From: Pseudomonas viridiflava
GTDB lineage: Bacteria; Pseudomonadota; Gammaproteobacteria; Pseudomonadales; Pseudomonadaceae
Assembly: GCF_900580865.1 (NCBI RefSeq)
Contig: NZ_UTBZ01000140.1
Location: forward strand, 62,001 to 126,000
DNA length: 64,000 bases
Direction of reading: 5' to 3'
Shown here: positions 16,273-25,810 of the stretch, in pieces
How the letters are laid out: every line of letters starts with the position of its first letter
Numbering within the stretch: the first letter of the stretch is position 1
The notes under the pieces: model-generated
The model's database searches: none
Told to the model about the DNA's origin: nothing
What the model saw: only the letters and a program-made list of their open reading frames with translations
Made by a program: the position numbers and the translations under genes

Positions 16273-17562
16273 TCAAGCAAACGGATGACGCAGAACGATG
16301 GTTTCGTTGCGGTCCGGGCCCGTCGAAATAATGTCGATCGGCGCGCCGATCAACTCTTCAACGCGTTTGATGTAGGCACGAGCGTTAGCTGGCAGCTCTT
16401 CCAGGGTTTTGGCACCCACGGTCGATTCGGTCCAGCCCGGCACTTCTTCGTACACAGGCTGCAGGCCTACGTAGCTGTCAGCATCAGTCGGGGCAACGGC
16501 ATTGCCTTCGGCATCTTTGTAGCCGACGCAGATATTGATGGTTTCCAGACCGTCGAGTACGTCCAGCTTGGTCAGGCAGATGCCCGAGATGCTGTTCACA
16601 TCGATCGCGCGACGCAGGATAACGGCATCGAACCAGCCGCAACGACGGGCACGGCCGGTGGTTGCGCCGAACTCGTGACCTTGCTTGGCCAGGTGTGCAC
16701 CGACTTCGTCGAACAGCTCAGTCGGGAATGGACCCGAACCAACGCGAGTGGTGTAAGCCTTGGTGATGCCCAGGATGTAGTCGAGGAACATCGGGCCAAC
16801 GCCCGAACCAGTGGCCACGCCACCCGCGGTGGTGTTGGAGCTGGTCACGTACGGGTAGGTACCGTGGTCGATGTCGAGCAACGAACCCTGAGCGCCTTCG
16901 AACATGATGTCTTTGCCAGCGCGACGCAGGTCGTGCAGCTCGGCAGTCACGTCGAGCATCAGCGGCTTCAGCAGCTCAGCGTATTCCTTGCACTCGGCCA
17001 GGGTTTTTTCGAACTCGATGGCCGGCTCTTTGTAGTAACCGACCAGCATGAAGTTGTGGTAATCCACCAGTTCACGCAGCTTGTCTTCGAAGCGCGGCAT
17101 GTTCAGCAGGTCGCCAACACGCAGGCCACGACGAGCAACCTTGTCTTCGTACGCCGGGCCGATGCCGCGACCGGTGGTACCGATCTTCAGCTCGCCACGG
17201 GCCTTTTCACGGGCCTGGTCCAGCGCCACGTGGAAGGACAGGATCAGCGGGCAGGACGGGCTGATACGCAGACGCTCGCGCACCGGTACGCCTTTCTCTT
17301 CCAGCTTGGTGATCTCGCGCAGCAGGGCGTCAGGTGCAACCACCACGCCGTTGCCGATCAGGCACTGCACGCCTTCGCGCAGCACGCCCGACGGAATCAG
17401 GTGCAGGACGGTTTTTTCGCCGTCGATCACCAGTGTGTGGCCAGCGTTGTGGCCACCTTGGTAGCGCACTACGGCGGCAGCATGTTCGGTCAGCAGATCA
17501 ACGATCTTGCCTTTGCCCTCATCACCCCATTGGGTGCCCAGGACTACGACATTCTTACCCAT
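16273..17562 (-). CDS. purA: Adenylosuccinate synthetase
   Basis: 429 residues. The enzyme joins IMP and aspartate using GTP, the first committed step to AMP. The P-loop-like GDEGKGKIVD at the N-terminus, GHNAGHTLV, and the TGRARRCGWFD motif are all present. The start is the ATG of MGKNVVVLG at 17562, with GAGGACAAG upstream; five more in-frame codons reach 17577 but are not conserved. It follows hisZ by 54 bases on the same strand. Confidence 0.98.
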   Translation of the reverse strand: MGKNVVVLGTQWGDEGKGKIVDLLTEHAAAVVRYQGGHNAGHTLVIDGEKTVLHLIPSGVLREGVQCLIGNGVVVAPDALLREITKLEEKGVPVRERLRISPSCPLILSFHVALDQAREKARGELKIGTTGRGIGPAYEDKVARRGLRVGDLLNMPRFEDKLRELVDYHNFMLVGYYKEPAIEFEKTLAECKEYAELLKPLMLDVTAELHDLRRAGKDIMFEGAQGSLLDIDHGTYPYVTSSNTTAGGVATGSGVGPMFLDYILGITKAYTTRVGSGPFPTELFDEVGAHLAKQGHEFGATTGRARRCGWFDAVILRRAIDVNSISGICLTKLDVLDGLETINICVGYKDAEGNAVAPTDADSYVGLQPVYEEVPGWTESTVGAKTLEELPANARAYIKRVEELIGAPIDIISTGPDRNETIVLRHPFA

Positions 17563-17616
17563 AACACTTGTCCTCATTCGCGCAAACTTGGTGCCGGCGA
17601 TGGCCGGCAGGAAAAC

Positions 17617-18804
17617 TCAAGAAGCCAGTGGCGATACTTGCCAAAGCCCGTTCTGCTGAATCAATTGCCGGTCGCAGTCCGCATCACGGGCGGCGGCCAA
17701 AGGTTGTCCAGGCAACGCCTGAACGACACGCTGACCCTCACTGCGCAACTGGCAAACCTGCTGCCAGAGTGCCGCATCCGTACTGTCAGGCATCCAGATA
17801 CCGCCAGATGGTAGCTCGATCTCAGCACGCCCCAGGGTCACCAGGGTTTTCAAATCGGTGGAAAAGCCTGTCGCCGGACGGGCGCGGCCAAAATCCGCGC
17901 CGATGTCGTCGTAACGACCGCCCTGAGCGATGGATTGGCCAACGCCCGGCACGAAAACGGCGAACACCACTCCGGTGTGGTAGTGGTAGCCACGCAGCTC
18001 ACCGAGGTCGAAATACAACGGCAGCTCCGGGAAACGCGCCGACAAACGCTCGGCGATCGCCAGCAAATCTTCCAGTGCCGCCAATACCGGCGCTGGCGCA
18101 TTGGCCAGACGCTCGCGGGCAGCGCTCAACACTTCACGACCGCCACACAGGTCGACCAGCGCACGCAGCATGCCGGACAAGTCGGCCGGCAGGCCTTCGG
18201 TCAAGGTAATGACCTCGTCGATAGCCTTGCGTTGCAACGCATCGAACAACTGCTGCTCGACTTCACCAGACAGACCGGCGGCGCGCGCCAGACCACGGTA
18301 GATGCCGACATGGCCAAGATCCATGTGCACATCCGGCACATCGGCCAGTTGCAGCATGGCCAGCATCAGACTGATCACTTCAACGTCGCTGCTCGGGCTG
18401 GCGTCGCCGTACAGCTCGGCGCCCAACTGGATCGGGCTGCGCGAGGACGACAATGCACGCGGTTGGGCGTGCAGCACGCTGCCGGCGTAGCACAGACGGC
18501 TCGGTCCTTCACGACGCAGGGTGTGCGCATCGATGCGCGCCACTTGCGGCGTGATGTCGGCACGGAAACCCATCTGCCGGCCCGACTGCGGGTCGATGAC
18601 CTTGAAGGTACGCAGATCCAGGTCCTGGCCCGCGCCGGTCAGCAGGGATTCCAGGTACTCGATATGGGGAGTCACGACAAACTCGTAACCCCAGCTCTGG
18701 AACAGATCCAACACCTGACGACGCGCGACTTCAATGCGCGCCGCTTCCGGTGGCAGTACTTCTTCGATGCCATCTGGCAGCAGCCAGCGGTCTACCGTTG
18801 CCAT
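17617..18804 (-). CDS. hisZ: ATP phosphoribosyltransferase regulatory subunit
   Basis: 395 residues. HisZ is a catalytically inactive relative of histidyl-tRNA synthetase that forms a complex with the short HisG and makes it active and histidine-sensitive. Class II synthetase-like blocks are visible: FRADITPQVARID and QGGRYDDI, the latter at the position of the HisRS substrate loop. The start is MATVDRWLLPDGIEE at 18804, with AAGGGGAA ten bases upstream. Presence of hisZ predicts a short-form HisG elsewhere. The gene leads a two-gene unit with purA. Confidence 0.96.
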   Translation of the reverse strand: MATVDRWLLPDGIEEVLPPEAARIEVARRQVLDLFQSWGYEFVVTPHIEYLESLLTGAGQDLDLRTFKVIDPQSGRQMGFRADITPQVARIDAHTLRREGPSRLCYAGSVLHAQPRALSSSRSPIQLGAELYGDASPSSDVEVISLMLAMLQLADVPDVHMDLGHVGIYRGLARAAGLSGEVEQQLFDALQRKAIDEVITLTEGLPADLSGMLRALVDLCGGREVLSAARERLANAPAPVLAALEDLLAIAERLSARFPELPLYFDLGELRGYHYHTGVVFAVFVPGVGQSIAQGGRYDDIGADFGRARPATGFSTDLKTLVTLGRAEIELPSGGIWMPDSTDAALWQQVCQLRSEGQRVVQALPGQPLAAARDADCDRQLIQQNGLWQVSPLAS

Positions 18805-19008
18805 TACGCCATTCCCCTTTGATCCGGGCGGCCAGCCTGCGGGCGAGCCTTGAGTGAAGCAGAAAATGACTGAACCGTTCAAAACGCACGCGCATGAACG
18901 ACGCGGCGAAAGGCCTGTTACCGGCTTCGCCCATCACTTTCCTCGAAATACTCTCGGGCCATTCAACCCGATGCCTGCAACAAAAAACAGCAATCAAACG
19001 TGCAGACG
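18805..19008. other. Gap between hisZ and the hflC terminator; no gene seen
   Basis: In E. coli a small DUF2065 gene (yjeT) follows hflC, and I recall a homolog there in P. aeruginosa. I read the minus-strand frames here and found no such short two-helix membrane protein. The gap seems to hold only the hisZ leader. Confidence 0.6.
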
Positions 19009-19033
19009 CAAAAAAGCCGGGAATTTCCCGGCT
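19009..19033 (-). terminator. Terminator after hflC
   Basis: AGCCGGGAA and TTCCCGGCT form a hairpin; on the minus strand a TTTTTT run follows directly, an intrinsic terminator for the hflX-hflK-hflC transcript. Confidence 0.85.
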
Positions 19034-19117
19034 GCCGCATCATACACACGTTTTCCCAAAGGATCACCCCGCCCGAGGTTTTAGCCGCCGGGCGGAATGA
19101 TTCAGGTCAACGGCGTA

Positions 19118-19987
19118 TCAAGGTTTGGCTTTTTCCAGGTAGTGGAAAAAGTCGCTGCTTGGGTCGAGGACCAATACGTCGGATTTGTTCGCGAAGCTTT
19201 CACGGTAGGCGCGCAGGCTACGGTAGAAACTGTAGAACTCCTGATCCTGACCATAGGCCTTAGAGTAGATTGCGGCGGCCTGGGCATCACCGTCACCGCG
19301 AACCTCTTCGGATTCACGATAGGCTTCAGCCAGCAACACGCGGCGTTGACGATCGGCGTCGGCACGGATGCCTTCCGCCAGCTCGTTACCCTTGGCGCGG
19401 TGCTCGCGAGCTTCACGCTCACGCTCGGTGCTCATACGTTCGAACACGCTGCGGTTTACTTCTTTCGGCAGATCGATGGTCTTGACCCGGACATCGACAA
19501 CTTCGATACCCAGCTCTTTTTCCGCCATTTTGTTCAGCGACGCAGTGATGTCAGCCATCAGTGCGTCACGCTCACCCGACACTACTTCGTGCAGGGTGCG
19601 CTTACCGAACTGGTCACGCAGACCGGATTCCAGACGACGGGACAGACGCTCGTCGGCGATTTGCTTGAGGCCGGAAGTTGCGGTGTAGAAGCGCTCGGCA
19701 TCTTTCACGCGCCACTTGGCGTAGGCATCGACCATCACGGCTTTCTTTTCCAGGGTCAGGAAACGCTGTGTCGGTGCATCCAGCGTCATCAGACGTGCGT
19801 CGAATTTACGCACCTGGTTAACGTAAGGCACTTTCACATGCAGACCCGGCTGAACATCGGCCTGAACCACACGACCGAATTGCAGCAGCACCGCACGCTC
19901 GGTCTGAGCAACGATGTAGAAGCAGTTCCAGCCCACCAGTACCACAACGACGCCAACGATCAGGGCGATCAGCGATTTATTGCTCAT
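19118..19987 (-). CDS. hflC: FtsH protease modulator HflC
   Basis: 289 residues. One N-terminal membrane anchor (LIALIVGVVVVLVGWNCFYI) and a periplasmic SPFH/Band 7 domain with a long coiled-coil (REREAREHRAKGNELAEG...). HflC forms a large hetero-oligomeric cage with HflK around the membrane protease FtsH and limits access of its substrates. The start codon shares one base with the hflK stop (TGATG), which fits a 1:1 complex. Confidence 0.96.
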   Translation of the reverse strand: MSNKSLIALIVGVVVVLVGWNCFYIVAQTERAVLLQFGRVVQADVQPGLHVKVPYVNQVRKFDARLMTLDAPTQRFLTLEKKAVMVDAYAKWRVKDAERFYTATSGLKQIADERLSRRLESGLRDQFGKRTLHEVVSGERDALMADITASLNKMAEKELGIEVVDVRVKTIDLPKEVNRSVFERMSTEREREAREHRAKGNELAEGIRADADRQRRVLLAEAYRESEEVRGDGDAQAAAIYSKAYGQDQEFYSFYRSLRAYRESFANKSDVLVLDPSSDFFHYLEKAKP

Positions 19988-21159
19988 CAGCGGGTCTCCC
20001 TTGTGCGCGACTGCGGCAGGTCAGTGACATGCGGCGTGACGTCCGTGTTGTTGCTGGCGGCAGCCGAACCGGTGACCGGTGCATTGCTGCCCGAACTGTT
20101 CTGAATCATTTTGTCCAACGGCAGGTAAAGCAGGTTGCTCTGGCCGTTCTTGTTACCGGTCACGAGTACCTTGCTGGTGTTGCTGAAGACTTCCTGCATG
20201 GTGTCAAGGTACAGACGCTGGCGAGTGACTTCCGGTGCCTTGCGATACTCGGCAACCAGCTTGGTAAAGCGATCGGCTTCACCCTTGGCGCGCGAGACCG
20301 TTTCGTCACGATAACCGTTGGCATCTTCAAGGATACGCTGGGCCTGACCACGGGCTTCCGGCACTACACCGTTGGCGTAGGTTTCAGCCTGGTTGCGCGA
20401 ACGCTGCTCGTCTTCACGGGCGCGGATCACGTCATCGAAGGCTTCCTGCACTTCACGCGGTGCTGCTGCGCTCTGTACGTTGACCTGGGTGACGGTGATA
20501 CCGGTGCGATAAGTATCGAGGAAGCGTTGCAGACGCTCCTTGATTTCGCTGGCCATCAACTCACGACCTTCTGTCAGCACCTGGTCCATGGCGGTGGAAC
20601 CCACCACGTGGCGCAGGGCGCTGTCGGTCGCATGCTGCAGGCTGATTTCCGGCTGATCGACGTTCAGCACGAAATCCTGCAGGTTGCTGATCTTGTACTG
20701 CACGGTCAGCGGCACTTCGACGATGTTCTCGTCTTCGGTCAGCATCTGGCCCTGCTTGGTGTACGCACGCTCACGCGTGACGTTTTCCATGTACTTTTTG
20801 TCGATCGGCGGGAAGTAGATATTCAGACCCGGGCCGACAGTCTCGTAGTACTTGCCGAAGCGCAGCACCACGGCCTGCTCCTGCTCGTCCACCACGTAGA
20901 CCGCGCTGTACAGCCAGACAGCCGCCAGCACGACGAGGCCGATGCCGAGCAGACCGCCGAAGCCGCCACCGCTCTTGCCCGATCCACCACCGTCATCACC
21001 ACGTTTCTTACCACCACCGAACAACCCGTTCAGGCTTTCCTGCAGCTTTCGGAAGGCCTCGTCGAGATCCGGTGGCCCCTTGCGGTCGCCATTATTGCGG
21101 CGTTTGCCACCCCAAGGATCCTGATTATTCGAGTTGCCACCCGGCTCATTCCAAGCCAT
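19987..21159 (-). CDS. hflK: FtsH protease modulator HflK
   Basis: 390 residues. A glycine- and asparagine-rich cytoplasmic N-terminus (WNEPGGNSNNQDPWGG) precedes one membrane helix (GLLGIGLVVLAAVWLYSAVY) and a periplasmic SPFH domain with coiled-coil, then a Ser/Asn/Thr-rich tail. The partner is HflC, encoded next. The start at 21159 (MAWNEPGG) has GGAG six bases upstream; two in-frame ATGs further up (21171, 21195) are less likely. Confidence 0.96.
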   Translation of the reverse strand: MAWNEPGGNSNNQDPWGGKRRNNGDRKGPPDLDEAFRKLQESLNGLFGGGKKRGDDGGGSGKSGGGFGGLLGIGLVVLAAVWLYSAVYVVDEQEQAVVLRFGKYYETVGPGLNIYFPPIDKKYMENVTRERAYTKQGQMLTEDENIVEVPLTVQYKISNLQDFVLNVDQPEISLQHATDSALRHVVGSTAMDQVLTEGRELMASEIKERLQRFLDTYRTGITVTQVNVQSAAAPREVQEAFDDVIRAREDEQRSRNQAETYANGVVPEARGQAQRILEDANGYRDETVSRAKGEADRFTKLVAEYRKAPEVTRQRLYLDTMQEVFSNTSKVLVTGNKNGQSNLLYLPLDKMIQNSSGSNAPVTGSAAASNNTDVTPHVTDLPQSRTRETR

Positions 21160-21255
21160 AGCGCTCTCCATCTGATAAAGCAAAGACGCACCCACGGCGC
21201 GCCGACCAATGCTACAGAATGCCTGCCGTCACGGCACAACCGCTTCTTCAGGCTT

Positions 21256-22557
21256 TTATTGCAAAGTGTGTTGCTCGATGAATTCCATCGGCTGCAATCC
21301 TTCGCGGCTTACCAGTCGATTCAGCTCGACCCGGGGCAAACGAACGGCCAGCAGACTGATGCCTTCTTCGTCGTGCTCTTCTTTCTGCACCGCACCGAGT
21401 TCGAAAAACTGCGCACGCAGTCGCGCGAATCGTTGCGGCAAGCGCAGGGTACCGACAAACAAATCACTGCCGAGTAATTCGGCGATGGCTTGTTCAAGCA
21501 ATTCCAGACCACTGCCATCACGCGCCGAAAGCCAGACCCGCTGGGGCTTGCCGTTTTCGTCGCGCTGGATTTGTGGCTCAACGCCTTCAAGCAAATCGAG
21601 TTTGTTATAGACCTCGAGGATCGGCAAGTCCTGGGCACCAATCTCGCCCAGCACCACCATCACCTGCTCGATCTGCAACATGCGATCCGGTTCTGCTGCA
21701 TCGATCACGTGCAACAGCAGATCGGAGTTGCTCGACTCTTCGAGGGTAGACCGAAATGCTTCAACCAGCTTGTGCGGCAAGTGACGAATAAAGCCCACCG
21801 TGTCCGCCAGAACGATCGGCCCCAGGTCGTCAATGTCGAGACGGCGCAGGGTCGGATCCAGCGTGGCGAACAATTGGTCTGCCGCGTAGACGTCGGATTT
21901 CGTCACGTTGTTGAAGAGTGTGGATTTGCCGGCGTTGGTGTATCCCACCAGAGAAACGGTCGGGATATCCGCGCGGGATCGGCCGCGACGCGATTGCTCG
22001 CGCTGGCTGCGCACCTTCTCGAGCCGGCCCTTGATCTGGCGCAGGCGCACCCGCAGCAAACGGCGGTCGGTTTCGAGTTGGGTTTCACCCGGGCCACGCA
22101 TGCCGATACCACCACCTTGACGCTCAAGGTGAGTCCAGCCACGAACCAGGCGAGTGCTCATGTGGTCAAGCTGGGCCAGTTCGACCTGGAGCTTGCCTTC
22201 ATGGGTACGGGCGCGTTGGGCGAAGATATCGAGAATCAGGCCGGTACGGTCGATCACGCGACACTCGAAAACACGTTCGAGGTTACGCTCCTGACTGGGC
22301 GTGAGAATGTGATTGAAAATCACCAGATCGGCTTCTTCAGCCTTGACCAGGTCGCGCAGTTCCTCGACCTTGCCGCTGCCGATCAGGTATTTGGCGGTTG
22401 GCCGATGACGCGGCACGTTAAAAAACGCAACGGTCTCGGCGCCGGCCGAATTAGCCAATTCCTGAAACTCCTGCGGATCTTCGCGCGCCTCAGGGTCCTG
22501 TCCATCCAAGTGAACGAGGATGACTCGCTCACCACCACCGTGGCGCTCAAAGAACAA
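21256..22557 (-). CDS. hflX: Ribosome-associated GTPase HflX
   Basis: 433 residues. HflX binds the 50S subunit and splits or rescues stalled ribosomes after stress. An N-terminal HflX domain with a glycine-rich GGGIGMRGPGETQLE stretch is followed by a coiled-coil and the GTPase domain: G1 GYTNAGKST, G3 DTVGF, G4 NKLD. It starts with TTG: the codon at 22557 follows AGGAG by seven bases, and MFFERHGGGER is the expected N-terminus. Twelve bases separate it from hfq, so it is probably cotranscribed. Confidence 0.96.
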   Translation of the reverse strand: MFFERHGGGERVILVHLDGQDPEAREDPQEFQELANSAGAETVAFFNVPRHRPTAKYLIGSGKVEELRDLVKAEEADLVIFNHILTPSQERNLERVFECRVIDRTGLILDIFAQRARTHEGKLQVELAQLDHMSTRLVRGWTHLERQGGGIGMRGPGETQLETDRRLLRVRLRQIKGRLEKVRSQREQSRRGRSRADIPTVSLVGYTNAGKSTLFNNVTKSDVYAADQLFATLDPTLRRLDIDDLGPIVLADTVGFIRHLPHKLVEAFRSTLEESSNSDLLLHVIDAAEPDRMLQIEQVMVVLGEIGAQDLPILEVYNKLDLLEGVEPQIQRDENGKPQRVWLSARDGSGLELLEQAIAELLGSDLFVGTLRLPQRFARLRAQFFELGAVQKEEHDEEGISLLAVRLPRVELNRLVSREGLQPMEFIEQHTLQ

Positions 22558-22569
22558 AGGAGACTCCTA

Positions 22570-22830
22570 TCAGGCGTTACCTGGCTCAGCGTCACCTGCT
22601 TCGGATTCGGTTGCGCTAGGCAGACGAATTGGACGAACCGGCACTACTGTCGAGATAGCGTGTTTGTAAACCATCTGGCTTACGGTGTTTTTCAGCAGGA
22701 TCACGAACTGGTCGAACGACTCGATCGTGCCTTGCAGTTTGATACCGTTGACCAGATAGATGGAAACCCCAACTTTCTCTTTACGTAAAGTATTCAAGTA
22801 AGGGTCTTGTAGCGAATGCCCTTTTGACAT
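22570..22830 (-). CDS. hfq: RNA chaperone Hfq
   Basis: 86 residues. Hfq hexamers pair small RNAs with mRNAs and, in Pseudomonas, also take part in Crc-dependent catabolite repression. The Sm1 core (SLQDPYLNTLRKEKVGVSIY) and Sm2 motif YKHAISTVVP are intact, followed by a short acidic tail. The start at 22830 (MSKGHSLQD) has AAGGAG nine bases upstream. It lies between miaA and hflX as in most gamma-proteobacteria. Confidence 0.98.
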   Translation of the reverse strand: MSKGHSLQDPYLNTLRKEKVGVSIYLVNGIKLQGTIESFDQFVILLKNTVSQMVYKHAISTVVPVRPIRLPSATESEAGDAEPGNA

Positions 22831-22925
22831 GTGCCGCACTCCTTTAAGGATTCAATAATAAAAAATAGGTAATTCAGATGGCTTTGGCCGTCACACCCCC
22901 AAGGATAGACGGCAATTGCAAGGAC

Positions 22926-23897
22926 TCAGCTCAATATGGAGATGGTCCCAAGGTATTTCAAGGCGCGTGGCAGATTGTCGCAATCCAGACTGTCCAGCCA
23001 GTGTATATCTTCCCAGCTGCGCAGCCAGGTGAACTGGCGTTTGGCCAATTGGCGCGTGGCGATGATGCCGCGCTCCTGCATTTCAGCCAAAGTCAGCTTG
23101 CCATCCAGGTAGTCCCAGACCTGGCGGTAGCCTACCGCACGTATAGACGGCAACCCCGAATGCAGGTCACTTCTTTTACGCAGGGCTACGACCTCGTCGA
23201 GGAACCCCTGTTCCAACATATTTGTGAATCTTTGTTTAATGCGCTCGTGCAGTACCTGACGATTCGCCGGGGCAATGGCCAAGTTCGCGACAGTATAGGG
23301 CAATTGTTGCAGTCCCGAAGCGGCTGCTTCAGTACTTTGCGCAGATTGTTGCTGGCGCAGCTCGGTCATGCTCTGACCACTGACTCGATAAACTTCCAGC
23401 GCGCGACTCAGGCGCTGCGGATCGTTCGGGTGAATCCGCGCCGCGGACACCGGGTCGATAACCGCCAACTGGTCGTGCAGGGCTTGCCAGCCAAGGCGTG
23501 CAGCCTCTTCTTCGATCTGCGCACGGACGTCGTCATCGGCCGCTGGCATATCCGCCAGACCTTCGACCAAAGCCTTGTAATAGAGCATTGTACCGCCGAC
23601 CAACAGCGGGATTTTTCCGCGCGCGGTGATTTCAGCCATGGCTTGCAGGGCATCGCGACGGAAATCCGCGGCCGAATAAGCCTCAGCCGGGTCGAGAATA
23701 TCGATCAAGCGGTGCGGATGTTCAGCCAGCAGTTCTTTCGAGGGTTTGGCCGTGCCGATGTCCATACCGCGATAGACCAGCGCCGAATCAACGCTGATCA
23801 GCTCGCACGGCAGCACCTTGGTCAGCTCAATGGCCAGATCGGTTTTGCCCGCAGCGGTCGGGCCCATCAGGAAAATCGCTGGAGGAAGCTGGCTCAT
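22926..23897 (-). CDS. miaA: tRNA dimethylallyltransferase
   Basis: 323 residues. MiaA adds the dimethylallyl group to A37 of tRNAs that read UNN codons. The P-loop MGPTAAGKTDLA, the substrate-binding DSALVYRGMDIGTAKP and GGTMLYYKAL are present. The start shares a base with the mutL stop (TGATG at 23897), giving direct coupling; an in-frame extension to 23972 runs inside mutL and is rejected. Confidence 0.97.
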   Translation of the reverse strand: MSQLPPAIFLMGPTAAGKTDLAIELTKVLPCELISVDSALVYRGMDIGTAKPSKELLAEHPHRLIDILDPAEAYSAADFRRDALQAMAEITARGKIPLLVGGTMLYYKALVEGLADMPAADDDVRAQIEEEAARLGWQALHDQLAVIDPVSAARIHPNDPQRLSRALEVYRVSGQSMTELRQQQSAQSTEAAASGLQQLPYTVANLAIAPANRQVLHERIKQRFTNMLEQGFLDEVVALRKRSDLHSGLPSIRAVGYRQVWDYLDGKLTLAEMQERGIIATRQLAKRQFTWLRSWEDIHWLDSLDCDNLPRALKYLGTISILS

Positions 23898-25810
23898 CAA
23901 CGACCGCGCAAGAACAGTTTGTCCAGATCGTCCAGGCCCAGTTGGGTCCAGGTCGGTCGGCCATGGTTGCATTGACCGCTGCGCTCGGTGTTTTCCATAT
24001 CACGCAGCAGGCCGTTCATTTCCGGCAAGGCCAGGCGCCGGTTGGCGCGAATTGCGCCGTGACAGGCCATGGTGCCGAGCAATTCGTTGAGGTGCGCCTG
24101 AATCCGGTCGCTGGTGCCGTATTCCATCAGATCCGACAGCACGTCACCAACCAAGCGATTGGCTTCGGCCTGTTTCAACAAGGCAGGAATCTGACGGATC
24201 GCCAAGGTTTCCGGACCCAGTCGCTGCAATTCGAAGCCCAGGCGCTGGAACCACGCCGCGTGCTCTTCTGCGCAATCGGCCTCACGCTGACTGACTGCCA
24301 GCGATTCCGGCACCAGCAACGGCTGACCACTGAGGCCTTCGCTGGCCATGGCGATTTTCAGGCGTTCATACATGATCCGCTCGTGGGCGGCATGCATGTC
24401 CACCAGCACCAGTCCTTGGGCGTTTTCGGAAAGAATGTAGATGCCTTTCAACTGCGCCAGGGCATAACCGAGCGGCGGAATGTCTTCCTGACCAGCCGGC
24501 AGTGCGTTGGCGTTTGCCTCAGGCAGCGGCGCGAAAAACTCGCGATACGCAGCCTGAGCCTCGGCAGCCGGCGGCATCGTCGATTGCGGGCGCGGTGTGT
24601 ACTGATACTGATAAGCGCCGCCAGCACTGGTTCCGGACGCGGTATTGAACGCCGGCTGCGCCTGCGGTTGCTCCAGCAGCGCGTTGGCCGCCAGACGCAT
24701 CTCGCCTTGCGGGCCGAACTCACCGGCATCGAGGCCCGTTGGCCGCACGACGGCTGTGGTCACAGAGCCGGCAAGCTGATCTTCCGGCCGCACATCGCCC
24801 AATGCGCGGTGCAAGGTGCCGTAAAGGAAGTCATGCACCATGCGCCCGTCACGGAAGCGCACTTCGTGCTTGGTCGGGTGCACGTTGACGTCGACCGCCG
24901 CCGGATCGACTTCGAAAAACAGCGCAAAGGTCGGGTGACGGCCGTTGAACAGCACATCGCGATAGGCCTGACGCACCGCGTGTGCCACAAGCTTGTCGCG
25001 AACCGCACGGCCATTCACAAAGAAATACTGCAAATCCGCCTGACTGCGGTTGAAGGTCGGCAAACCGACCCAGCCCCACAGGTGCAAACCGTTCCGCTCG
25101 ATCTCGATCGGCAGCGCCTGCTCAAGGAACCCCGAACCGCAGATCGCCGCTACTCGCCGGGCGCGGGCCGCATCATCATGGGCTTCGTGCAGACTGAGGA
25201 TGGTCTTGCCGTTGTGGCGCAAATGAAACGCGACGTCGAAACGCGCCAGTGCAAGACGCTTGATCACTTCTTGCAGATGATCGAATTCGGTCTTTTCGGT
25301 CTTGAGGAATTTACGACGTGCCGGGGTGTTGAAGAACAGGTCGCGAACTTCCACCGAGGTACCAACCGGATGCGCTGCTGGTTGAACACGAGGCGCCATG
25401 TCACGGCCTTCGGTTTCCACCTGCCACGCTTGATCGGCACCGCGAGTGCGCGAGGTCAGGGTCAGACGCGCCACCGAGCTGATCGACGCCAGTGCTTCAC
25501 CACGGAAACCGAGGCTCATCACCTGCTCAAGGTCTTCCAGATTGCGGATCTTGCTGGTGGCGTGACGGGCCAGGGCCAGTGGCAGGTCATCGGCAGAGAT
25601 GCCGCTGCCATCGTCGCGCACACGCAGCAGCTTGACGCCGCCCTGCTCGACATCGACATCGATGCGCTTGGCCCCAGAGTCGAGGCTGTTCTCCAACAGC
25701 TCCTTGATCACTGAAGCCGGGCGCTCAACCACCTCACCGGCAGCGATCTGGTTCGCCAGCCGAGGGCTGAGCAGTTCGATGCGGGCTGCAGCGTTCAACA
25801 CTTCGTTCAT
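23897..25810 (-). CDS. mutL: DNA mismatch repair protein MutL
   Basis: 637 residues. The N-terminal GHKL ATPase carries LANQIAAGEVVERPASVIKE, the DDGSGI motif and GFRGEALASI. A Pro/Ala/Gln-rich linker (about residues 350-430) leads to the C-terminal dimerisation domain, which ends about residue 637. Pseudomonas lacks MutH, and its MutL carries endonuclease activity; the visible ALAQLKGIYILSENAQGLVLVDMHAAHERIMYE contains the DMHAAHERIxYE motif associated with that activity. Stop and miaA start overlap; its start overlaps the amiB stop by four bases. Confidence 0.97.
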   Translation of the reverse strand: MNEVLNAAARIELLSPRLANQIAAGEVVERPASVIKELLENSLDSGAKRIDVDVEQGGVKLLRVRDDGSGISADDLPLALARHATSKIRNLEDLEQVMSLGFRGEALASISSVARLTLTSRTRGADQAWQVETEGRDMAPRVQPAAHPVGTSVEVRDLFFNTPARRKFLKTEKTEFDHLQEVIKRLALARFDVAFHLRHNGKTILSLHEAHDDAARARRVAAICGSGFLEQALPIEIERNGLHLWGWVGLPTFNRSQADLQYFFVNGRAVRDKLVAHAVRQAYRDVLFNGRHPTFALFFEVDPAAVDVNVHPTKHEVRFRDGRMVHDFLYGTLHRALGDVRPEDQLAGSVTTAVVRPTGLDAGEFGPQGEMRLAANALLEQPQAQPAFNTASGTSAGGAYQYQYTPRPQSTMPPAAEAQAAYREFFAPLPEANANALPAGQEDIPPLGYALAQLKGIYILSENAQGLVLVDMHAAHERIMYERLKIAMASEGLSGQPLLVPESLAVSQREADCAEEHAAWFQRLGFELQRLGPETLAIRQIPALLKQAEANRLVGDVLSDLMEYGTSDRIQAHLNELLGTMACHGAIRANRRLALPEMNGLLRDMENTERSGQCNHGRPTWTQLGLDDLDKLFLRGR

